Counted from the stretch's first letter, positions 7,323 through 15,588 are shown. The stretch is 27,683 bases of DNA from JAFGPJ01 sp964439135 (GCA_964439135.1 CAYTNN010000035.1:1-27683); one strand, 5' to 3'. Notes: a model not told the origin generated them from the sequence alone. A program made the numbers and translations.

Positions 7323-8153
7323 CTAATCTGCATTCGAGACCGGATGCACAGCCTGCTGTTTGACGCTGGATTGATTTATCTGATAGTACCTCTCGACAAT
7401 CCCTGTCAGCCGGGTAAGAACCTCTCGACCTTCCGAACTTGCTTCCAGACCGACAATCTGCAAGCCAAGAGAGGCGTTTTGGTCGTCTGCGGTGGGCAAA
7501 ACGTTTCTGACTTGGGCACTCAGCACTAATGGTGTTTCATAAGGCAGGGGCGTGAATCTCATGCTGACAAACTGTCCTTTTTTGAAGTTGGCTTTTCCAG
7601 CATCGTTCTGGTTCGGCACTATAACCTGAGCGCCGCCGGCGGAAATGTCCATCAGCCTGCCCTGACAACAATTGTGCATCTCGTTGGCTGTATCATGTTT
7701 CGGATCTGTTTCTCCGCGTTTGCCGCTGCGATGCCATAGCAAAATTTTTACCTTCAGTGATTCAGGTACGTTAACACGGAAGTAGCTTCTCCGCTGGATT
7801 ACTTCAATCTTATCCGGAAAAGCAAGTACGATCGTTCCGCCGCACTGTCGGGATGTCTCGGGATCGGTTGAAGGTTCGAGTGCTTTGACAGTCGTATCAA
7901 AAACAAACTTGCCATATCCATGTTTGAATGAAATGCCGACCGGTTGATCTACACGTATATTTATAGGACGCTGCCTCATGGAGATGGTACTTTCAACTTT
8001 AAGTCTGTCTCCGTCAAGTTTTGTCAGCAGAACCTTAGCGACGTGCCATTTGTCTCTGGACAGATAGGACATAATGGCAGGCACTTTCATATCGATCGCT
8101 ATTTGCAGGATTTTCTCCGAATCAACCCCATGTGGCGTCATTACTTCATTCAT
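7323..8153 (-). CDS. PilZ domain protein, YcgR-like c-di-GMP receptor
   Basis: A 276-residue protein with an N-terminal beta-rich YcgR-type domain (about 15-118) and a C-terminal PilZ domain. The c-di-GMP-binding motifs are intact: RRSYFR (Arg122 and Arg126, RxxxR) and DISAGG (Asp169, Ser171 and Gly174, DxSxxG). A longer open frame begins at 8177. I chose the ATG at 8153 because a strong GAAGGAG site lies six bases before it, and the extra eight residues carry no family sequence. No transmembrane segment is visible, so the protein is cytosolic. Such proteins couple c-di-GMP to motility, secretion or polysaccharide production; no flagellar or EPS gene is nearby to narrow the target. Between the two PilZ motifs there is a polar insert (about 140-165). 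Confidence 0.88.
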   Translation of the reverse strand: MNEVMTPHGVDSEKILQIAIDMKVPAIMSYLSRDKWHVAKVLLTKLDGDRLKVESTISMRQRPINIRVDQPVGISFKHGYGKFVFDTTVKALEPSTDPETSRQCGGTIVLAFPDKIEVIQRRSYFRVNVPESLKVKILLWHRSGKRGETDPKHDTANEMHNCCQGRLMDISAGGAQVIVPNQNDAGKANFKKGQFVSMRFTPLPYETPLVLSAQVRNVLPTADDQNASLGLQIVGLEASSEGREVLTRLTGIVERYYQINQSSVKQQAVHPVSNAD

Positions 8154-8159
8154 TTCAAT

Positions 8160-8166
8160 CTCCTTC
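8160..8166 (-). promoter_or_regulatory. Ribosome binding site deciding the PilZ gene start
   Basis: GAAGGAG on the minus strand lies 6 bases from the ATG at 8153. It falls inside the longer open frame that begins at 8177, so it argues for the internal ATG as the true start. Confidence 0.75.
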
Positions 8167-8207
8167 TCATTAGGCATGTTAAATGCCTTTTTCAGAATCC
8201 CGAGAAC

Positions 8208-8262
8208 CGTAGGGGCAACCCCATGTGGTTGCCTATAGCAGGCACGCGGGCCTGCCCCTACG
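8208..8262. repeat. 55-bp REP/MITE-like palindromic element
   Basis: The element is bounded by perfect 10-base arms, CGTAGGGGCA (8208-8217) and TGCCCCTACG (8253-8262). Inside are two further hairpins: GGCAACC/GGTTGCC (8214-8220 with 8227-8233) and CAGGC/GCCTG (8239-8243 with 8250-8254). Together they form a cloverleaf-like fold. GTAGGGGC-type ends are known from small dispersed non-coding repeats in many bacterial genomes. It lies in the divergent gap between the PilZ gene and the 8309 gene. It has no coding capacity and would need a transposase in trans if mobile. Confidence 0.75.
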
Positions 8263-8308
8263 TATCGCCCGAAAGATACGCCGTTCTCATGGAACTCATT
8301 TAAAATAT

Positions 8309-9100
8309 ATGAATAATTCCGCCGGCAACAAAATGCAATCTGAATTAAATTCGTCGGTTTTATGCAACCGAGCCGGTAGATTCCGTAAGGGAAGCTTGCA
8401 AAAAACGTATCGAATCATTACTATGGCCGCGATTATGAATGATACTTACGGAACAAACAAGCCGGGGTATGATAAGATAGCCCTCCTGGGCCTTTTTATT
8501 GCAGCGTTGCTAATGGCCCACCTCATTGTTGTCTTCAAGTCCAGAATTTCATTTTCGGACCCGATCCGGTTATCTCGAACGGGTTTATCTGTATCGATGC
8601 CGGTCGGGCAGGCCTGGCAAAGCGAGGAAAAATGGCAGTATCAGGAGAATATGTTCTCCTTAAGCAGCCTTTTCCCCCGCGGTTCCGTCAGACCGACCGC
8701 CTGGGCTAATTGCCGGTATCTGTTGAGTGCCGAGACGACGACGCCGCAAATGCGATTCGAGCAAAGGGTATCTGAAATCGACGCCGTGATTGTAGAGACA
8801 AACCAGACGCAGACCGATACGCTCACGATTGACTGGGCCCGCATAGACAAGCCCGAAGTGCATTTCAGCATGTTTTTAGGCACCGCGAGATTACCTGATA
8901 ACCGGCAGCTCGATATCGAAGTGAGCCAGATTGCCGGTGACGGCGAACTGGCCGAGCTGGTATTCAAACATATTATTGAAACCCTGAAATTCGAAGATAA
9001 CCAGCTTCCTACGGCCGGCGCCAAAATCGTTGCAGAAATCAAAAGCAGAGAGTATTGTGAGGGAGTTCCCCGAACACGCCGAACATATTTTGCGCAATAA
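8309..9100 (+). CDS. Hypothetical membrane-anchored protein upstream of the GH95 genes
   Basis: I do not recognise this family. A basic N-terminal part leads to one transmembrane helix (KIALLGLFIAALLMAHLIVVF, about 56-76 from this start). A soluble domain of about 180 residues follows, with alternating beta-strand-like and acidic stretches and probably outside the membrane. The open frame extends back to 8225, but that part is encoded by the palindromic repeat and is unlikely to be translated. Possible starts are ATGs at 8309, 8333, 8423 and 8435; none has a good ribosome site, and 8309 is a compromise. The gene ends 39 bases before the first GH95 gene on the same strand, so co-transcription is plausible. 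Composition supports a real gene; the function is unknown. Confidence 0.6.
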   Translation: MNNSAGNKMQSELNSSVLCNRAGRFRKGSLQKTYRIITMAAIMNDTYGTNKPGYDKIALLGLFIAALLMAHLIVVFKSRISFSDPIRLSRTGLSVSMPVGQAWQSEEKWQYQENMFSLSSLFPRGSVRPTAWANCRYLLSAETTTPQMRFEQRVSEIDAVIVETNQTQTDTLTIDWARIDKPEVHFSMFLGTARLPDNRQLDIEVSQIAGDGELAELVFKHIIETLKFEDNQLPTAGAKIVAEIKSREYCEGVPRTRRTYFAQ

Positions 9101-9127
9101 TCAAATGTTGAGATAAACATTTTTTTG

Positions 9128-9134
9128 AAAGGAG
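9128..9134 (+). promoter_or_regulatory. Ribosome binding site deciding the first GH95 start
   Basis: AAAGGAG lies 5 bases before the ATG at 9140. The in-frame ATG at 9125 lies upstream of it and would place this purine run inside the coding region, so 9140 is the better start. Confidence 0.8.
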
Positions 9135-9139
9135 TCATT

Positions 9140-11551
9140 ATGCAAACAGAACAACAAGTCCGAAATCCGCTGGTATTCGCTTTTTACCTTTTGGCTTTTT
9201 GCCTGATCATATCAGGGTGCGTGACCGAGCCAGCGGAAAGGGCCGGACAAAATCACCTTGATACCGAAGACTGGACCGGCATGAAACTCTGGTATGAGCA
9301 ACCGGCAAAAGAATGGACCGAGGCCTTGCCGGTCGGAAACGGACGGCTCGGGGCAATGATCTTCGGCGGCACGGAAAACGAACGGCTCCAGTTCAACGAA
9401 GACACCCTGTGGACCGGACAGCCGCACGAGTATCAGCACAGCGGTGCCGCCGCTTACCTGCCGGTCGTCCGCAAGCTGCTGTTCGAAGGCAATCAGCGCG
9501 AGGCCGAGAAACTTGCAGGCCAGCAGATGATGAGCGTACCGCTGGGGCAGGAAAAATATCAGCCGTTCGGCGACCTGCGCCTGAGCTTCCCGGGCCACGG
9601 CCAACCGGCCGACTACCGCCGGGAGCTGGATATCGACTCGGCACTGGCAACAGTCCGCTATAGCGTAGGCGAGACCGAGTTCGTACGTGAGGTCTTTTGT
9701 AGTTTCCCGGACCAGGTGATTGTGGTGCGTCTAACCTGCGACAAACCGGGCCAATTGACGTTTAGCGCAAAACTGGACAGCCCCCATTCTGATTCTCAGA
9801 CATTAGCAGTCGATAACACCCTCGCACTCCGCGGCGGTTTCAAGGAAACTAAATCCAACGTCCTGAAGTTCGAAGCCCGGCTGGGCTGGCGCGTCTCGGG
9901 CGGCGAAGCAGAACTCACGGATGACGCCCTGGAGGTTGCGGGCGCCGATTCGGTGACGCTGGTTCTTGCCGCCGCGACGAGCTACAAAAACTTCAAAGAT
10001 GTCACCGCCGACCCGGCAAATATATGCCGCCGAACAATCAGGGCTGTTGCCGGCAGGAATTATGAAGCGCTTCGAGAGCCGCATATCGCAGACCATCGCC
10101 GATTGTTTCGCAGAGCCGCGTTCGAGCTGAGCACAACCGAAGCGTCAGAGCAGCCGACCGACAAGCGCATCGAGAACTTCGCCAAACAAAATGATCCGCA
10201 ACTGCTGGAGCTTTATTTTCAGTACGGTCGCTACCTGCTGATCGCAAGCTCGCGCCCGGGCTCGCAGCCGGCCAATCTGCAGGGCATTTGGAACGACCAG
10301 CTCAATCCGCCCTGGGACAGCAAGTGGACGACCAATATCAACACCGAGATGAACTACTGGCCCGTCGAGGTCACCAACCTGTCGGAATGTCACGAGCCCC
10401 TCTTCGATATGCTCGAAGACGTGGCCGAGACCGGCCGGAAAACCGCCATGGCGCATTACGGCTGCCGCGGCTGGGTCCTCCACCACAACACAGACCTCTG
10501 GCGAGGAACCGCGCCGGTCAACGCCTCCAATCACGGCATCTGGGTCACGGGAGGCGCCTGGCTCTGCCAGGACCTCTGGGAACATTACGCATTCACGGGC
10601 GACAGAGAATTTCTCAAAAAGCGGGCCTATCCCCTGATGAAAGGTGCCGCGACTTTCTTCGTCGATTTTCTAATCAAGGACCCGAAGACCGGCTGGCTGA
10701 TAAGCACGCCTTCCAATTCACCGGAGAATGGCGGACTCGTCGCCGGGCCGACCATGGATCATCAGATCATTCGCGATTTGTTCGGCAACTGCATCGAGGC
10801 GGCTTTAATTCTCGATGTGGACAAGGACTTCCGCGATAAGCTCGCCGAGATGCGAAGCCGGATCGCGCCAAATCAGATCGGCCAGTACGGCCAGCTCCAG
10901 GAATGGCTCGAAGACAAGGACGACCCGAAGAACCAACACCGGCATGTCTCGCACCTGTTCGGCCTGCATCCCGGCAAAGAAATCACACGTCGGGGCACAC
11001 CAAGTCTGTTCGCGGCGGCACGAAAATCGCTCGAACTTCGCGGCGACGGCGGCACTGGATGGTCTATGGCCTGGAAGGTCAATTTCTGGGCGAGGTTCGA
11101 GGACGGAGACCACGCGTACAAAATGCTCAGCAGCCTTCTGACGCCGCAGCGAATGTTTCCAAATATGTTCGACGCCCACCCGCCGTTCCAGATCGACGGC
11201 AACTTCGGCGGCACCGCCGGCATCGCGGAAATGCTGCTGCAAAGCCATACGGGCGAGCTGCATCTATTGCCGGCACTGCCTTCCGTCTGGCCGGTTGGCC
11301 ACATTAAGGGCCTGATGGCCCGCGGCGGCTTCGAAGTGGATATTGACTGGCAGGACGGAAAAGTGAACGTGTGCGTCATCCGTTCGAAGCTCGGCAATAG
11401 ATGCACAGTCCGCTCAAGTGGTCCCATCCGGGTGACTGACGAGGGCAAAACCGTCAGTGTCACAATGCTTGAAGAGAATGTCTTTGAGTTCAATACGAAA
11501 GCCGGCCGGACGTACGTAATAATAGCCAATCAGGACAATCCAATGTATTAA
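9140..11551 (+). CDS. GH95 glycoside hydrolase lipoprotein (alpha-L-fucosidase family), copy 1
   Basis: The 803-residue protein has a lipoprotein signal (hydrophobic 11-25, lipobox ISGC, Cys27), so it is exported and membrane-anchored. The mature part is a complete GH95 enzyme: the N-terminal beta-domain opens with KLWYEQPAKEWTEALPVGNG, followed by an (alpha/alpha)6 catalytic domain and a C-terminal beta-domain. Compared with Bifidobacterium AfcA, the Asn pair of NINTEMNYW (about Asn399 and Asn401), Glu529 of SPEN and Asp686 of QIDGNFGG are the likely catalytic residues; I assigned them by motif and spacing, not by alignment. GH95 enzymes remove alpha-1,2-fucose or alpha-L-galactose by inversion, and the split cannot be settled here. 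A paralogue follows 16 bases downstream. Confidence 0.93.
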   Translation: MQTEQQVRNPLVFAFYLLAFCLIISGCVTEPAERAGQNHLDTEDWTGMKLWYEQPAKEWTEALPVGNGRLGAMIFGGTENERLQFNEDTLWTGQPHEYQHSGAAAYLPVVRKLLFEGNQREAEKLAGQQMMSVPLGQEKYQPFGDLRLSFPGHGQPADYRRELDIDSALATVRYSVGETEFVREVFCSFPDQVIVVRLTCDKPGQLTFSAKLDSPHSDSQTLAVDNTLALRGGFKETKSNVLKFEARLGWRVSGGEAELTDDALEVAGADSVTLVLAAATSYKNFKDVTADPANICRRTIRAVAGRNYEALREPHIADHRRLFRRAAFELSTTEASEQPTDKRIENFAKQNDPQLLELYFQYGRYLLIASSRPGSQPANLQGIWNDQLNPPWDSKWTTNINTEMNYWPVEVTNLSECHEPLFDMLEDVAETGRKTAMAHYGCRGWVLHHNTDLWRGTAPVNASNHGIWVTGGAWLCQDLWEHYAFTGDREFLKKRAYPLMKGAATFFVDFLIKDPKTGWLISTPSNSPENGGLVAGPTMDHQIIRDLFGNCIEAALILDVDKDFRDKLAEMRSRIAPNQIGQYGQLQEWLEDKDDPKNQHRHVSHLFGLHPGKEITRRGTPSLFAAARKSLELRGDGGTGWSMAWKVNFWARFEDGDHAYKMLSSLLTPQRMFPNMFDAHPPFQIDGNFGGTAGIAEMLLQSHTGELHLLPALPSVWPVGHIKGLMARGGFEVDIDWQDGKVNVCVIRSKLGNRCTVRSSGPIRVTDEGKTVSVTMLEENVFEFNTKAGRTYVIIANQDNPMY

Positions 11552-11567
11552 ATCAAGAGAGCATAAA

Positions 11568-13952
11568 ATGAAAAAACTAAAAGCGGCAGTCGCGGCGTTA
11601 GTTTTTGTAAATATTTTTACAGGATGTTCGGTATACGGCGCTCAATCAGTCAACCACGACGATGAAGCATGGAATCACCTGAAATTGTGGTACAATAAAC
11701 CCGCGCAAAAATGGACCGAAGCGCTGCCGGTCGGAAACGGACGGCTGGGAGCAATGGTTTACGGCACGGTTCAAACCGAGCGGCTGCAGCTCAATGAAGA
11801 TACCCTATGGGCGGGCAATCAGCTCGACCGGGACCGCGTCGGGGCGTACAAACATCTGCCCGAGGCCCGGCGGCTCATATTCGAAGGAAAGTATGCCGAG
11901 GCCCAGAGAATAATGCAGCGCGAGTTTATGGGCGAGCGGCTGATTCGCAGCTACCAGACGCTCGGCGATCTGAGGCTGCGATTCGGCGACAAAGGGCAAG
12001 CGGTCGATTATCGCCGGCAGCTCGACCTCGATGCCGCCACTGTAACCGTCACGTATCGGCTCGGCGATGTCACTTTCACTCGCGAGGTTTTTTCAAGCCC
12101 CGTCGATCAGTGCATCGTCGTTCGCCTGGCGTGCGATAAGCCGGCACAGATTACATTCGATGCGAGCCTTTGGCGGCCTGAAGATTTCACTGTTGAAACC
12201 GTCGGGCCGGACCGCATCGCGATCAAAGGCCAGGCCACAATGAAGGGCCAGCACAAGGGCGTCAATTTCGAGGCCCGGCTTAAGATTATTCCAGAGGGCG
12301 GAAAGCTGACGGCGACCGATGAAGGCCTCCGGCTGGAAAATGCCAATGCGGCAACACTTTTAATCGCCGCGGCGACAAACTACCGCGGCGACGATCCGCA
12401 GACAGTCTGCGAGAAGCAACTGGCCTCTGCCGGCAGGAAAAAATATCCCGAATTACAGCGGGCGCATCTTGCCGAGCACAGGCGTCTGTTCCGAAGGGTG
12501 GCGCTGAATCTCGGTGACACGGCTGCGGCCGATAAGCCGACAGATGAGCGTTTGCAAGCAATGAAAGACGGCGCCGACGACCCGGCCTTGTGCGCTCTGT
12601 ACTTCCAGTTCGGCCGGTACCTTCTGATGTCCAGCTCGCGTCCCGGCTGTATGCCCGCCAACCTCCAGGGTCTATGGAACGAGCACATCAATGCCCCGTG
12701 GAACTGCGATTACCACATCAATATCAATATCCAGATGAACTACTGGCCCGCCGAGGTCTGCAACCTGGCCGAATGTCACGAACCTTTCTTCGACCTGACC
12801 GACAACCTGCGGCCCCGCGGCAGAAAAACCGCGAGAGACGTTTACGATTGCCGCGGTTTCGTTGCCCACCATACCACGGATGCATGGTTCTGGACCAGTC
12901 CTATCGGCAACGTCGGGTACGGCATGTGGCCCAGCGGCGCGGCATGGTGCTGCCAGCATTTATGGGAACACTACGCGTTCGGCGGCGACCGGGAATTTCT
13001 GGAAAACAGGGCATATCCTATTATGAAAGAGGCCGCCGAGTTCTTCCTGGATTTTCTCGTCGAAGATCCGAAAACGGGCAAGCTGGTCTCCGGCCCGTCG
13101 ATATCCCCTGAAAACCGCTTCCGCACGCCTGACGGCAAGACTTCTAACCTGACGATGGGCCCGGCAATGGATCAGCAGATCATCTACGACCTGTTCACCA
13201 ATTGCATTGAAGCGGCGAAAATTCTTGGTTTTGACGATGAATTCGTAAAAGAGGTCAAATCCGCCCGCGGTAATCTGGCCGGCCCTCAGATCGGCTCGGA
13301 CGGCAGATTGATGGAATGGAGCGACCAGTTTGAGGAACCCGAGCCGGGTCATCGGCACGTCTCACATCTGTTCGCGCTGCACCCGGGCAAACAAATTTCC
13401 GTCACCGGCACGCCGGAACTTGCGGCCGCGGCACGAAAATCGCTCGAATACCGCCTCTCGCACGGCGGCGGCCATACCGGCTGGAGCAGAGCGTGGATCA
13501 TTAACTTCTGGGCCCGCCTGCAGGACGGCGAGAAAGCACACGAAAACCTGATGGCCCTGCTGGCAAAATCAACGCTGTCCAACTTGTTCGACACCCATCC
13601 GCCCTTCCAGATCGACGGCAATTTCGGCGGCACGGCAGGAATCGCCGAGATGCTGCTGCAAAGCCACGCCGGCGAAATTCATCTGCTGCCCGCCCTGCCG
13701 AAAGCCTGGCCGAGCGGCTCGGTCAAAGGCCTGCGCGCCCGAGGCGGCTTCGAGGTGGACATCGCATGGAAAGACGGTAAACTCACTGAGGCGACCATAC
13801 GCTCTCTGTCAGGCAACAGGTGCAGAGTCCACGCCAACGAACCTGTTCGCGTGACATCCGGCGGCAAACCGGTCAAGCCCATTGGCGCATGGACTGTTAT
13901 GGCATTCACAACAAAAGCCGGCCGAACTTATCGCGTTTCAGCGGAAAATTAA
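11568..13952 (+). CDS. GH95 glycoside hydrolase lipoprotein (alpha-L-fucosidase family), copy 2
   Basis: A 794-residue paralogue of the preceding gene, with its own lipoprotein signal (lipobox FTGC, Cys20). All GH95 landmarks are kept: LKLWYNKPAQKWTEALPVGN at the start, NININIQMNYWP (Asn385 and Asn387), SPEN (Glu515) and FQIDGNFGGTAG (Asp683). It differs from copy 1 in loops around the pocket. HHTTDAWFWTSP replaces HHNTDLWRGTAP, and there is an insertion of about eight residues after SPEN. This suggests a different aglycone or sugar preference rather than simple gene dosage. The start follows an AAGAGAG site, and the 16-base gap indicates co-transcription with copy 1. Assignment to GH95 is firm; fucosidase versus L-galactosidase activity is open. 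Confidence 0.93.
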   Translation: MKKLKAAVAALVFVNIFTGCSVYGAQSVNHDDEAWNHLKLWYNKPAQKWTEALPVGNGRLGAMVYGTVQTERLQLNEDTLWAGNQLDRDRVGAYKHLPEARRLIFEGKYAEAQRIMQREFMGERLIRSYQTLGDLRLRFGDKGQAVDYRRQLDLDAATVTVTYRLGDVTFTREVFSSPVDQCIVVRLACDKPAQITFDASLWRPEDFTVETVGPDRIAIKGQATMKGQHKGVNFEARLKIIPEGGKLTATDEGLRLENANAATLLIAAATNYRGDDPQTVCEKQLASAGRKKYPELQRAHLAEHRRLFRRVALNLGDTAAADKPTDERLQAMKDGADDPALCALYFQFGRYLLMSSSRPGCMPANLQGLWNEHINAPWNCDYHININIQMNYWPAEVCNLAECHEPFFDLTDNLRPRGRKTARDVYDCRGFVAHHTTDAWFWTSPIGNVGYGMWPSGAAWCCQHLWEHYAFGGDREFLENRAYPIMKEAAEFFLDFLVEDPKTGKLVSGPSISPENRFRTPDGKTSNLTMGPAMDQQIIYDLFTNCIEAAKILGFDDEFVKEVKSARGNLAGPQIGSDGRLMEWSDQFEEPEPGHRHVSHLFALHPGKQISVTGTPELAAAARKSLEYRLSHGGGHTGWSRAWIINFWARLQDGEKAHENLMALLAKSTLSNLFDTHPPFQIDGNFGGTAGIAEMLLQSHAGEIHLLPALPKAWPSGSVKGLRARGGFEVDIAWKDGKLTEATIRSLSGNRCRVHANEPVRVTSGGKPVKPIGAWTVMAFTTKAGRTYRVSAEN

Positions 13953-13960
13953 GTGCATTT

Positions 13961-14656
13961 ATGGTATTAGTTCTGGGGATAACCTGGTATGTCGCTCTTC
14001 TGGTCGCGTTGACCTGCCACGAGGCTGCTCACGGCTTTGCCGCACTGAAGCTCGGCGATCCCACGGCCTATCACCAAGGACAGGTTACGCTGGACCCTGT
14101 GGCCCACATCAGGAGAGAGCCGTTCGGCACGGTTGTCATGCCCATTGCCTCTTTTATTCTTGCCGGCTGGATGATCGGCTGGGCCAGCTCGCCTTACGAT
14201 CCTCACTGGGCGCGGCACAACCGGCGAAGTGCCGCCCTAATGGCCTTAGCCGGGCCGGTTGCCAATCTGATTCTCGTGGTAATAGCAGGCCTGGCAATTC
14301 GTGCCGGCATACTGCTCGGAGTCTTTTACGCACCGGAATCCATCACATTCGAACAGGTTACCGCCGCGGCATCGCCCGGCTTTGCAAACTCGGCATCGGT
14401 CGCCATAAGTATTTTCTTTTCGCTGAACCTGATTCTGTTCGTCTTCAATCTTATCCCGCTGCCTCCGCTCGACGGCAGCGAGGTGGTCTCGCTGTTTTTG
14501 AGCAATAGTGCCGCCGAACGTTACGCGCAACTATTGCACCAGCCGGGTTTTCGAATGTTCGGCCTGGTTGTCGCGTGGCGATTGCTGGACGTGGTCTTAA
14601 ATCCGGTGCATCTGCTGGCTCTGAATATTTTGTATCCCGGCGCCGGCTATCACTAA
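13961..14656 (+). CDS. Site-2 protease-type (M50) membrane metallopeptidase
   Basis: A 231-residue polytopic membrane protein with the zinc-binding HEAAH motif in the first helix (His20, Glu21, His24). The third ligand motif is NLIPLPPLDGS (Asp171, the NPxxDG equivalent). About five hydrophobic segments are seen, and there is no PDZ or CBS domain, as in the minimal YwhC/SpoIVFB-like group. Site-2 proteases cut membrane-embedded substrates such as anti-sigma factors or signal-peptide remnants. The open frame reaches back into the GH95 gene. I chose the ATG at 13961, 8 bases after the GH95 stop, because all conserved sequence begins there; the ribosome site is weak. The close packing suggests it is expressed with the GH95 pair, but a functional link is not shown. 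Confidence 0.85.
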   Translation: MVLVLGITWYVALLVALTCHEAAHGFAALKLGDPTAYHQGQVTLDPVAHIRREPFGTVVMPIASFILAGWMIGWASSPYDPHWARHNRRSAALMALAGPVANLILVVIAGLAIRAGILLGVFYAPESITFEQVTAAASPGFANSASVAISIFFSLNLILFVFNLIPLPPLDGSEVVSLFLSNSAAERYAQLLHQPGFRMFGLVVAWRLLDVVLNPVHLLALNILYPGAGYH

Positions 14657-14698
14657 ACATCGAAGCAGTCCCGGCGTGATATGTAAATCCCGTGAAGT

Positions 14699-15445
14699 CT
14701 ATTCCACTTCCGCCGAAGCGTTCGGATCGAAAGGATTGATCCTGACTGCGAGCGAAAACAGGTAGGGATAATCGATTTTCAAATGCTCCATGTGACAGAG
14801 CCATTCCCGTACCAGCAGCCGGTGGGCTCTTTTGATATCTCCGCTCAAATGGTCGTAGTCGGTCTCCGGCAGGTCCTTGACGGTCGCCCTGTGCGATAAC
14901 TCTTCCGACAGATGAAAAACTGCCCAGAGAAGCTCAGTAAATGCTTCATGCTCCAGCAGGTTGGGATTCTCCAGCAGCCTCAGCAGAAACGCGCGTTTGC
15001 CCACGATGAAGCTCTGCAGGCCCTGGAGATCTCCGGCACGACTATCAATTTTGTAACTGTGTTTTTGCAGCACAACTTCCATCTGCGTGAAATGCTCCGG
15101 CGACCATTCATTACCCACGATCAGATGCTTCGAAATTTGTTCAGCGTTCTTATCGAAGTTTGTAAAAAACTTCAGCAAATCGGTGCCCACCTCGCTGAAA
15201 AAAGCGCCGATTACCATGTTAAGCTTTTTGAGCATGGCGCGTTTTTCCCTCTCACCCAGCAGGTGATGGATAATCAGCGTCACCAGCAGGACTTCTATAA
15301 AGACAAACGCGATATCGCCCAGGAGGTAGATGAAAATATGATGGCTGTCTCTGAAAATCACGAAGTGTAACGAATAAAAAAAGACCGACAGCACAATCAA
15401 AAGCATGCCGAGAAGAACACGCTGAGTCAAGTTACTCTTTTTCAT
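14699..15445 (-). CDS. Conserved hypothetical two-TM membrane protein
   Basis: A 248-residue protein with two N-terminal transmembrane helices (about 9-29 and 38-63) joined by a short His-containing loop. A mainly helical cytosolic domain of about 185 residues follows. The C-terminal segment (WLCHMEHLKIDYPYLFSLAVR, then INPFD) resembles uncharacterised bacterial proteins with the same two-TM plus helical-domain layout; I recall the pattern but cannot name a family. A GGAG ribosome site lies six bases before the ATG at 15445. The gene is divergent from the aldo/keto reductase gene, converges on the M50 gene, and shares an 11-base leader element with the former. The function is unknown. Confidence 0.75.
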   Translation of the reverse strand: MKKSNLTQRVLLGMLLIVLSVFFYSLHFVIFRDSHHIFIYLLGDIAFVFIEVLLVTLIIHHLLGEREKRAMLKKLNMVIGAFFSEVGTDLLKFFTNFDKNAEQISKHLIVGNEWSPEHFTQMEVVLQKHSYKIDSRAGDLQGLQSFIVGKRAFLLRLLENPNLLEHEAFTELLWAVFHLSEELSHRATVKDLPETDYDHLSGDIKRAHRLLVREWLCHMEHLKIDYPYLFSLAVRINPFDPNASAEVE

Positions 15446-15459
15446 AGATACTCCTATCA

Positions 15460-15583
15460 GTTCCCTAAATCGGAATAATTTTGCATTTAAAGCAGAATAG
15501 ACTTCTCAGGTAAAAGTACAAAAATATTGATAAACGGTCAATATCTTACTATGCTATGGGGCAAATATTGAAATTTAGGGAAC
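15460..15583. repeat. Matching 11-base element in both divergent leaders
   Basis: GTTCCCTAAAT (15460-15470) and ATTTAGGGAAC (15573-15583) are perfect reverse complements. Each lies close in front of a start codon (14 bases before 15445 on the minus strand, 5 bases before 15589 on the plus strand). Both mRNAs therefore begin with the same sense sequence, ATTTAGGGAAC. It could be a DNA operator pair, or an RNA element bound near the ribosome site. Confidence 0.5.
15527..15555 (+). promoter_or_regulatory. Sigma-70-type promoter for the aldo/keto reductase-purB unit
   Basis: TTGATA (15527-15532) and TATGCT (15550-15555) are spaced by 17 bases. Transcription would start near 15562, leaving a leader of about 27 bases that contains the ATTTAGGGAAC element. 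The -35 hexamer is the same as that of the glnS promoter. Confidence 0.6.
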
Positions 15584-15588
15584 ACATT

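Noticed and set aside
8225..8308. N-terminal extension of the 8309 gene
   Set aside because: Encoded by the palindromic REP/MITE-like element, so the extension is probably chance open frame.
10288..10839. Long alternative frames in the GH95 genes, e.g. 183 residues here and 173 at 12590-13111
   Set aside because: Arg/Pro-rich out-of-frame translations of GC-rich coding sequence; both GH95 frames are intact.
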